Shown here: one piece after another, positions 56,657 through 64,000 of the stretch
Layout of the letters: every line of letters starts with the position of its first letter
Position numbering within the stretch: position 1 is the stretch's first letter
From: Monoplex corrugatus
Lineage: Eukaryota; Mollusca; Gastropoda; Littorinimorpha; Ranellidae
DNA length: 64,000 nucleotides
NCBI GenBank assembly: GCA_030674185.1
Contig: JAPXFY010000022.1
Span: 37,419,040 to 37,483,039 of the forward strand
Reading direction: 5' to 3'
Notes under the pieces: model-generated
The model's input: the letters and a program-made list of their open reading frames with translations, nothing else
What the model was told of the DNA's origin: nothing
Database searches by the model: none
Position numbers and translations under genes: made by a program

Positions 56657-56909
56657 AGAGCAAGAGAGAGAGAGAGAGAGACAAAGAGACAAAGAGAAAG
56701 ACAGAAAGACAGAGAGAGACAGAGACAGAGAGACAGAGATAGAAGACAGACGGACAGAGACAGAGAAAGACAGAGAGACAGAAAGAGAGAGACAGAGACA
56801 GAGAGACAGAGACAGACACAGAAACACAGAAAGATAGAGATGGAAACAGAGACAGAGAGAGACAAACACAGAAAGATAGAGACAGACAGAGACAGACAGA
56901 CAGACCAAA

Positions 56910-56968
<59 letters not shown>

Positions 56969-56990
56969 GACAGACAGAATTTAGACCTTA
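56657..56990. repeat. (GA)n and GACAGA-rich purine tract
   Basis: Polypurine sequence on the + strand; also (GA)n at 56363-56402. Arg/Glu/Asp or Ser/Leu/Cys frames are artefacts. Confidence 0.95.
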
Positions 56991-57299
56991 AAACACTTTT
57001 TAATAATTATCATCATTATATCATATTATCATTACAACTTATTCTTGTACAGCGCTATTCTCTGAAATCATTTGGACTTGCTGCACATTACACATAAGCA
57101 CCTCTTCACTGGAGCACAGAGAACTCAAGCAACTGGATGAGCTGACCATTCTCCACAATGCTGTTTCACAGTGAACATCTCTTGACAGCACCAGTGCCCA
57201 TAAAACAAGGACCGTAAGCCAATTTATAGAAGACCACAAGAACCAAGTTTTGCCTCATCCACCCTACAGCTCTGACCTCATCCACTGACTTCTGACAGT

Positions 57300-58010
57300 T
57301 GCCTTCTGGAAGAACAGGCTTGCTGCCAGGAAACTTTGCAGCATCCAGAATCTCACAAATGCTGTGAAATAAGAGCTCAACGCCATGCCCACAGAGGACT
57401 ATCCAAAGGCCTTTTCTGGTTGGCTCAGCCACCTGATTGAGAGAAAATTTCACAGTATCCAGAACCTCACAAAAGCTGTCAACAAATCAGAGCCCAACAC
57501 TACCCCCAAGGAAGACCATTGGAAGGCCTTTTGTGGTTGGTTCAGCCACTTGTATGCAAGGAAATTTAGCCATACCCAGAACCTCACAAAATCAGTGAAG
57601 AAATCAGAGCTCAACGCCATACCTACAGAGGGCCATTGGAAGGCCTTTTCTGGTTGGTTCAGCCACTTGTTTGCATGGAAATCTGGCTGTATCCAGAACC
57701 TTGCAAAAGCTGTGAAGAAGTCAGAGCTCAACGCTATCTCCAAAGAAGACTATCGGAAGGCTTTCTGTGGTTGGTTCAGCCACTTGTTTGCAAGGAAATT
57801 TAGCCGTACCCAGAACCTCGCAAAATCTGTATAGAAATCAGAGCCCAACGCCATCCCTACAGAGGACCATCGGAAGGCCTTTTGTGGTTGGTTCAGCTAC
57901 TTTTTTGCTGCCAGGAAGTTTAGCCGTATCCAGGCCCTCGCAAAAACTGAAATCAAAGCTCAATGCTATCCCTACAGAAGACTATCAGACGGCCTTTTGA
58001 AGTTGGCTTA
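57300..58010 (+). repeat. 117-bp tandem repeat with an open frame (39-residue units)
   Basis: About six units of 117 bp. From ATG 57385 to TAG 57834 the frame is open for 149 codons, with units reading KAFCGWFSHLFARKF, SRTQNLAKSV and KKSELNAIPTEDY. The unit is a multiple of three, so one frame passes through several units; the sequence before 57385 and after 57834 contains further diverged units with stops. It lies in a GOSR1 intron on the opposite strand. I recognise no protein family. Confidence 0.8.
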
Positions 58011-58134
58011 GCCATTTGTGACACTGCATCAAAGTGGAAGCAGAGTATTTCAAAGGGATGTTGTAATCTGAGTCAGGTGTATCATCAAACAGTCTCCAAG
58101 AAAATCACATTTGTTCATTTTGTTTGTATCATTC

Positions 58135-58490
58135 CAAAAATGCACTTAATACATATACTCAACTATCAGTCTTAAAAGAATGTAAGGCTTTACAGAACAC
58201 ATACAGACAAATGGACCAGCAAGGCAGGAAATGATAAGAAGAAATGACAGAAAGTAAAGGAGCAAAGCAGAAACAAAGAGAGTAACAGAAAAGAGGGCAT
58301 TTCTAGCACAGATGGTGGGGATACTATTGATACTGAAAGAGCCCCAAGGTCATGTTCATACTGTTTATAGCCCAGCTGACTGTACAGCCCAGCTGACAAC
58401 TAGAACCAGACTATAGGCTAGCCCAGCTGACTACTAGAGCCATATCAGGGCTATCACCACTTCAAAAATGACAACCTGGTTAACCTTCCA
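58135..58490 (-). mobile_element. R1 retroposon fragments
   Basis: The 5' half at 58135-58345 (CACTTAATACATATACTC ... TACTGAAAGAGCCCC). At 58362-58490 there are three short copies of the tail block AGCCCAGCTGACT, ending in AGAGCCATATCAGGGCTATC. Confidence 0.75.
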
Positions 58491-58499
58491 AGTCTAAAA

Positions 58500-59350
58500 T
58501 GCAATTAAAGAAAAACAGCCGTAAAATCATATCAGGAGAAATCTATTGATACTGAAAGAGCCCCAAAATTCCTATGGGGGAAGTTGGCAGTGCAGTCTCC
58601 TCCTGATAGTGCTGGCAATATGCCTCCTGGCACTGGGATTTTAACTGAATGACTTTGGGATTAATGGTGTGTACTGTTATGGATCAGGAACTGGAGCTGG
58701 AATGTGTGTCACGGTATCTTCTATGCCAAAAAAATGGGGCAGCAATAATAATAATATAGCGAAATATATGTCAGAGATTGCTCTTTACAGTCTAAACATT
58801 TTGATGTTAATGCAATAATGCCGTACAACAATCATATATATACACTAATACATAATGGTATTCATAATCATATTCGTTTGTTTTGTCACAGTGGATTTGC
58901 CATGTCAAACTCAGGCTGCTCTACCCTTTGACAGTGTATCGCCACAGTGCAGCACCACCTTCTCAGGACTTCAGAAAGGTAAGAAGGCTAATTGGCCTTC
59001 AAGGGGAAGGACCTGGGAAATCAACCTGTCTCTCCAGTGTTTTGTACCAGGGCAGCCAAGAAAATGCCCTGCTCTTCCTGATTTTCAACTGCTGTGGGAT
59101 CTTTAGCAGACACAGGCCAGAGACCACATGGGTCCGACTTATTTTTTCGTTCCCTTCCGAAAAACTAGATGTTCAGTTTGATTTTCCTGTCAAACTGAGG
59201 AGAAAAGCCTTGGCTTCTATGGGGAACGAACCTGTAAGCTTGAGTTCAGTTATTAGCAGGCAAACGTCTGAACCATTCTGCCAGTCTTCTCCTTATCCAT
59301 GCAGCATAAACACTTCCTTGCCAACATATTGTAATGGAGTACAAACATAT
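58500..59350. other. Unassigned part of a GOSR1 intron with R4 fragment
   Basis: R4 at 58965-59030 (CTCAGGACTTCAGAAAGG, AAGAAGGCTAATTGGCC). The frame at 58855-59106 is not convincing. Confidence 0.45.
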
Positions 59351-59354
59351 GGGA

Positions 59355-59585
59355 TTGTTATTGTTGTTTGAAGCCCAGCCGACTGCATAGAGCCATATCA
59401 GGAGCTTATAACCGCTTCAAAAAACACACAACTTTAACAGGAAAAAAAAAGAAAAAGACAATTAAGTCCACACATCAATGCATTCGCGCACATAATCTGA
59501 AGAGATGCCCCTGGCGTTGACCATTCCGTCCAATTTATCACACAGGGGATTTAAAAAACACACCTGAATACATCAATAGCAACAT
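59355..59585 (-). mobile_element. R1 retroposon, tail half
   Basis: TTGTTATTGTTGTTTGAAGCCC through CACACAGGGGATTTAAAAAAC. Confidence 0.8.
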
Positions 59586-59744
59586 AAAAAATAAATAAAT
59601 CATCAAAAATAACAACAAATGTTTTTCAATTTAACAGTGACAATCACACACATGATAATCAATAATAACAACAATAATAACAATAATAATCATCATCATC
59701 ATCATTATCATCATAAATAAAACGGATGCTGTCAACAAGTTTAC

Positions 59745-59829
59745 CTTAGCCAGCAGCTGCTCAATCTCCAAGGCCATCGTGTCACACATGTGCTCGCTGC
59801 TGCTGCGGTTCAACAGAGGGGATGTGTCG
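59745..59829 (-). CDS. GOSR1: GOSR1 85-bp exon, first in the window
   Basis: Acceptor TTGCTAG (59830-59831), donor AAG|GTAAAC. After one base completing a codon, 28 residues DTSPLLNRSSSEHMCDTMAL EIEQLLAK lead directly into LTQVND of the next exon. Vertebrate GOSR1 has DTTPLLNGSSQDRMFETMAI EIEQLLARLTGVND. The N-terminal ~50 residues are not found up to 64000 and must lie further upstream. Confidence 0.95.
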
Positions 59830-59944
59830 CTAGCAAAAGAAAATGTGTTTTTGAAAACAAAATCACGTTTTTCATATTAAAAGTAAAAAATATGTTTTCG
59901 ATGGGTTAGTGCTTATGCTTTTTGCATCTACTATAATCAGTATA

Positions 59945-60255
59945 ATTTGATAATCTACACAGATATACCCAATATGACATATGGTACTATTATGCCCTTA
60001 GATGTAACACTATGCTAAAAGCTACACAGATGTACTCAATATGACATTATGATACTATTAATGGTATTATGCCCTTAGATGTAACACTATGTTTGATAAT
60101 CTACACAGATGTACTCAATATGACATATGATACTATTATGCCCTTACGGCCTTAGATGTAACATTACGCTTGATAATCTACACAGATGTACTCAATATGA
60201 CATATGATACTATTATGCCCTTAGATGTAACATTATGCCCTTATATACAATACTC
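59945..60255. repeat. ~65-bp minisatellite, about 5 units
   Basis: TTGATAATCTACACAGATGT, ACTCAATATGACATATGATA and CTATTATGCCCTTAGATGTA repeat in order. Confidence 0.9.
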
Positions 60256-60267
60256 ATCATCGAGTGC

Positions 60268-60718
60268 TCCACCACATCATGGCACATGGCACTGGTGATC
60301 ATGGCCCTCCATACAAATCTATTTTTTGTCACTTCAAGTACATCTCCTATCCTTTCTGTCCTTATCCACTCTGTAAAACTGTCTAATATTTTCTCCCTGT
60401 GACTAGGTGCTCATATTTCTTTTGCCTCATAAAAGATCCTACTGTCAATGTTCTTTTTGTGTTTGCTTCTTTCAAGACTTGTATCAATTGTTTTCTTTAC
60501 TGTCAATGGAACTTTCAACATTCTTTTCAGAAACCACATTCCAGAACCACATTCCAGCTGCCTCAACCTTGTTCTGACTTTGCTTGTTGCCTGTCCAGGC
60601 TTTACATCCATACAACAGCACTGGTTTTATATAATACTGAAGAACTCTGTTCCTGATGTTAACTGATAGGTACTTGTTGGTAAGAACACTTTTCATTTTC
60701 TAGAAGGCTGTTTTAGCT
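60268..60718 (-). pseudogene. RTE-clade LINE fragment, copy 5
   Basis: Minus strand encodes MKSVLTNKYLSVNIRNRVLQ, LLYGCKAWTGNKQSQNKVEA and, frameshifted, the final AMI..A tail. Ends in CATCATCGAGTGC like other copies. A 14-bp duplication (CCACATTCCAG) sits near 60535-60558. Confidence 0.85.
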
Positions 60719-60773
60719 TAGTCAATTCTGATGTATATTTCTAAAGTACATCTATATCTTATAACAATGTGCT

Positions 60774-60886
<113 letters not shown>

Positions 60887-60965
60887 ATCATGCCCTTATC
60901 TATAAACTAATGACATACATAACATTCTGCCCTTTTACCAGTTTTAGATAACACCACTATATCCC

Positions 60966-61154
60966 TAACCCTTTGATTCCCTCACTCTATCTACTGTACT
61001 AGCTTTCTGCATTTGTAAGCCATGACAGCAAAGCAAAAACTTTAACCCTACTCTATCAACCTTTCTGCCAGAACCTGATGGATAGGGTGGTGGACTGAAA
61101 GGGTCAAGTTTTCGCAGCTAGAGTACAGGGCATGGGAAGCAAAGAGTCAATACT
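60966..61154. mobile_element. Palindromic TTAA MITE, diverged copy
   Basis: TAACCCTTTGATTCCCTCAC, GACAGCAAAGCAAAAACTTTA, GATGGATAGGGTGGTGGACTG, AGCAAAGAGTCAA. Confidence 0.75.
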
Positions 61155-61454
61155 ATGAATCCTGTATTTGTTAAAAAAAAAATCTTCATCTTTCTGATTT
61201 TTCTGGGATGTATATATCCACATTCTACTTGCCCACAATGTACAGTCTGTACACTTCTGTCTTCATAGAGTATGCATGCCGGGTGTTTTCACGATCTTTC
61301 ACATGCTTATCTGATGCCCACACACTGCAGGGGTTGGGCACCTACAGGTTTACACACACATGCCCTGGGGCATCTGAAACATCCCCACCCTTTACTTCAC
61401 TGGGCTGAGGTTCAAGGCAGTTTGAACCCAACACTGTCTGTTAGTGTTACTGTC

Positions 61455-62000
61455 ATTTTTGTTTAAAGCCTAGCTGACTGCGTAGACCCATATCAATGCT
61501 ATAATCATTTCAAAACACATAATACTTTAATAGGAAGGAAAAAAGGAAAAGAAGATTAAGTACACATATCAAGGCATTTGTGCAAATAATCTAAGGACAT
61601 GATCCTGGCACTGACCATTCCATACAATTTATCACACAGGGGATTTAAAAAAACAAACCTGAATACAAATTTAAACATAACTAAGGACACTACAACATAT
61701 AAAAACAGGCCAAAATTACCTAAAATTGCTTCAGCTTATCTCATTTCCCTAGAGCAAAAAAATTCACTAAATACATGTACCCAATTATCAATCCCAAGTG
61801 AAAGTAGGTAAGACTTTATCAAACACGTGCAGGTGAATGGACCAGCAAGGCAGAAAAGGATAGGATGAAGAGACATAAAGCAAAGGAGGAAGAAAGAAAT
61901 GAAGAGAGTGACAGAAAAGAGGAAATGTCTAGCACATAATTTCCAGAAGGTGGGAATACTATTTATACTGAAAGAGCTCCCAGCATCTCCGTGGGGGGTT
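61455..62000 (-). mobile_element. R1 retroposon, near full-length minus copy
   Basis: TTTTTGTTTAAAGCCTAGC at the left, TATACTGAAAGAGCTCCC at the right. Full internal order is preserved. Confidence 0.85.
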
Positions 62001-62217
62001 CTAGGCGAACTGAACCCAGGACCTGCTAAGTAAAGTACAATGTTTATCCACTTGACTATTGTTCCCATCTACTATGCCCTTATCAGGAGAATAAGCTGAA
62101 TAAAACATTTAACAATAACTGTGACAGAGATCACATTCCACTTTCAAGTTATTTCTTATAACCTAACTGATCACTGATCAAGTCTAACACCTTGTTAAAA
62201 ACAACTCCTAGTTCACT

Positions 62218-62705
62218 TATTGTTCAAAGCCCAGCCGACTTCACAAATCCATATCAAAGCATTCACAACAGCTCAATGACCCTACATTAAGTACACATAA
62301 TTAACAATGCATTCGTACATAATCTAAGGATATTTCTCTGGCTTTGACCATTCTGCCCAATTCATCATATCACCAGGGTGGTGGTGTGGGTGGGGGAACA
62401 AACCTGAACAGAAATGTATAAACATAACTACATACACTAAATGACTAATGCACGTATATGAAAAATGACCTTAATTACCTCGTTTCTGTACATTATATTT
62501 CCTAGAGCCAAAAATGCAGTTAATACATGTACCCAATTATCACTCTTAACTGAAAGTATTTAGGCTTTATAGAACAACAAGGCAGACATAAAAGGAAGAG
62601 ATAGAAAGCCAAGGAGCAAGGCAGAAACAAAAAATCTTTTGCACAGAATTTCTAGAAGGTGGGGATCCTATTCATACTGAAACAGCCGACAGCATCCCCA
62701 CAGGG
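62218..62705 (-). mobile_element. R1 retroposon, diverged minus copy
   Basis: TTGTTCAAAGCCCAGCCGAC ... TACTGAAACAGCCGACAGC. Confidence 0.8.
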
Positions 62706-63009
62706 AACTAAAATTCAAAAAGAAAAAAAATCACTTATCAAGCACACAATTATTCAAGTTTAAATATTCTTTTTTTTTTCAATTTCTGGGTGGTGATGGA
62801 GTGGAGGGTGACAGTGGATGCGAGAGGCAGACGGGATGTGAAAAACATCACCCAAATTTCAATAATATTCCAGCAGGAAAAATGTGTAACATATTAACAA
62901 AACTTTTTTTTTCTTTTAAGGGGGAGGCAGAGAGGGAATGGAAATGAACTATATCATACAAATATACTCCAGAAAAAAAAGAAATGTGCAACATACGTTT
63001 TGGGGTAAT

Positions 63010-63555
63010 TTATTGTTATTTCTGTTTAAAGCCCAGCTGAATGCGTAGAGCTATATCAGGGCTATAGCCATTTCAAAAGATGCACAAAACTTTGACAGGG
63101 GAAAAAAAAAAAGAACAGAAAATTAAGCATACATATCAATGCATTCATGCACAGTCTAAAGTGATGCCCCTGGCACTGACCACTCCATCCATATTATCAC
63201 ACAGGGTATTTAAAAATCATACCTGAATACAAACTGAAACAGAACTAAGGACACTAAACACATATAAACACAGGCCTAAATCACCTAAAATTGCTTCCAC
63301 AGATCTCATTTCCCTAGAGCCAAAAATCCACCTAATACATATACCCAATTATCAATCCTACCAGAAAGTACGCAAGACTTTATCGACCATATAGGCCTAC
63401 ACATGAATGGACCAGCAAAACAGAAAATGATAGAAGAAATGACTGAAAGCAAAGGAACAAGGTAGAAACAAAGACAGTGACAGAAAAGAGGAAATTTCCA
63501 AAAGGTGGGGATACTATTCATACTGAAAGAGCCCCCGACATCCCCACAGGGGAAG
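63010..63555 (-). mobile_element. R1 retroposon, minus copy
   Basis: TTGTTATTTCTGTTTAAAGC at the left end to GAGCCCCCGACATCCCCACA at the right. Confidence 0.85.
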
Positions 63556-63767
63556 GGGAAGACAACCAATGATCGTATCAGCCGCAGGATAATAGGTATG
63601 GGGAAACAATGGTGTAACAAAACCACAAATTCTTAATTTTTGTTCCATAAAACAAAGAGGATTCCCAAAGCATGCAACCTGCAACAAGCATGAAAAACAA
63701 TACTGAAGGACAAGCAAATAGATGACAAAATTCTTTGCCTCTTCCCAACACCACATAAACTAGCAGT

Positions 63768-63950
63768 TTAACCCACTGACTCCTGCACACCATCCGCCAA
63801 CTGCAAAAAATTAACCCTTTGACTCCCTGACCCTATCCACCAGATTCCTGCAGGAAGCTGGTGGATAGGGCGAGTCAAAGGGTTAAGTTTTTGCTTTGCT
63901 AGCAGCTGACAATATAGGACACTAGTGGACAGGAGTCAAAGGGTTAATAT
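63768..63950. mobile_element. Palindromic TTAA MITE, last copy
   Basis: TTTAACCCACTGACTCCTGC left end, inner palindrome CCACCAGATTCCTGCAGG, right end GACAGGAGTCAAAGGGTTAA. Confidence 0.85.
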
Positions 63951-64000
63951 ACATACACTAGGTATACAACTCCTTTACAATCCCCAAAATTCAGTCTACA

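Overview
The window is animal nuclear DNA: spliced genes with GT-AG introns, about a dozen transposon families, and very abundant (CA)n/(GT)n and minisatellite arrays. RTE LINEs, a Penelope-like element, piggyBac-type MITEs and the protein sequences fit a lophotrochozoan, most likely a mollusc (perhaps a gastropod). That placement is inference. There are no operons, rRNA genes, CRISPR arrays or convincing functional tRNA genes.

Two host genes are recognisable, and they converge. On the + strand, 2325-14572 holds the last three exons of a kyphoscoliosis-peptidase (KY)/hillarin-like gene, with its 5' part outside the window. On the - strand, 59829-41948 holds the last six coding exons of the Golgi SNARE GOSR1 (GS28). 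Its splice phases are fully consistent, about 197 residues are visible, and roughly the first 50 residues lie beyond the right edge. The 27 kb between the two stop codons contains no host gene that I can support.

Layout. 1-2.3 kb: simple repeats. 2.3-14.6 kb: KY-like exons whose introns hold a 37-bp minisatellite, a deleted Ty3/gypsy element with two LTRs, foldback elements, a 31-bp minisatellite, an RTE LINE fragment flanked by a duplication, a retroposon with target-site duplications (family R1), and a roughly 75-bp AT-rich array. 14.5-15.25 kb: a tandem array made from the gene's own last coding segment. 15.7-34 kb: a tRNA-SINE, RTE fragments, a long (TTC)n tract, many palindromic TTAA-flanked MITEs (one whose arm has become a 70-bp satellite), and a Penelope GIY-YIG fragment with a hammerhead-like core. 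34.3-37.6 kb: a 3.3-kb G-rich minisatellite. 38-41.9 kb: microsatellites and degenerate repeats. 41.9-59.8 kb: GOSR1, whose introns contain nested transposons (a LINE inside a MITE, and two piggyBac remnants inside an R1 copy) and a tandem-repeat open frame. 60-64 kb: more R1, RTE and MITE copies.

The most unusual material is the relationship between repeats and genes: the KY-like last coding segment amplified as a 3' array, the KY-like protein that appears to have lost catalytic residues and gained a roughly 240-residue low-complexity insert, the nested TTAA palindromes with a paralogous empty site, and the MITE-arm satellite. Boundaries of dispersed repeats were set by eye from copy-to-copy comparison and are approximate unless target-site duplications are given.
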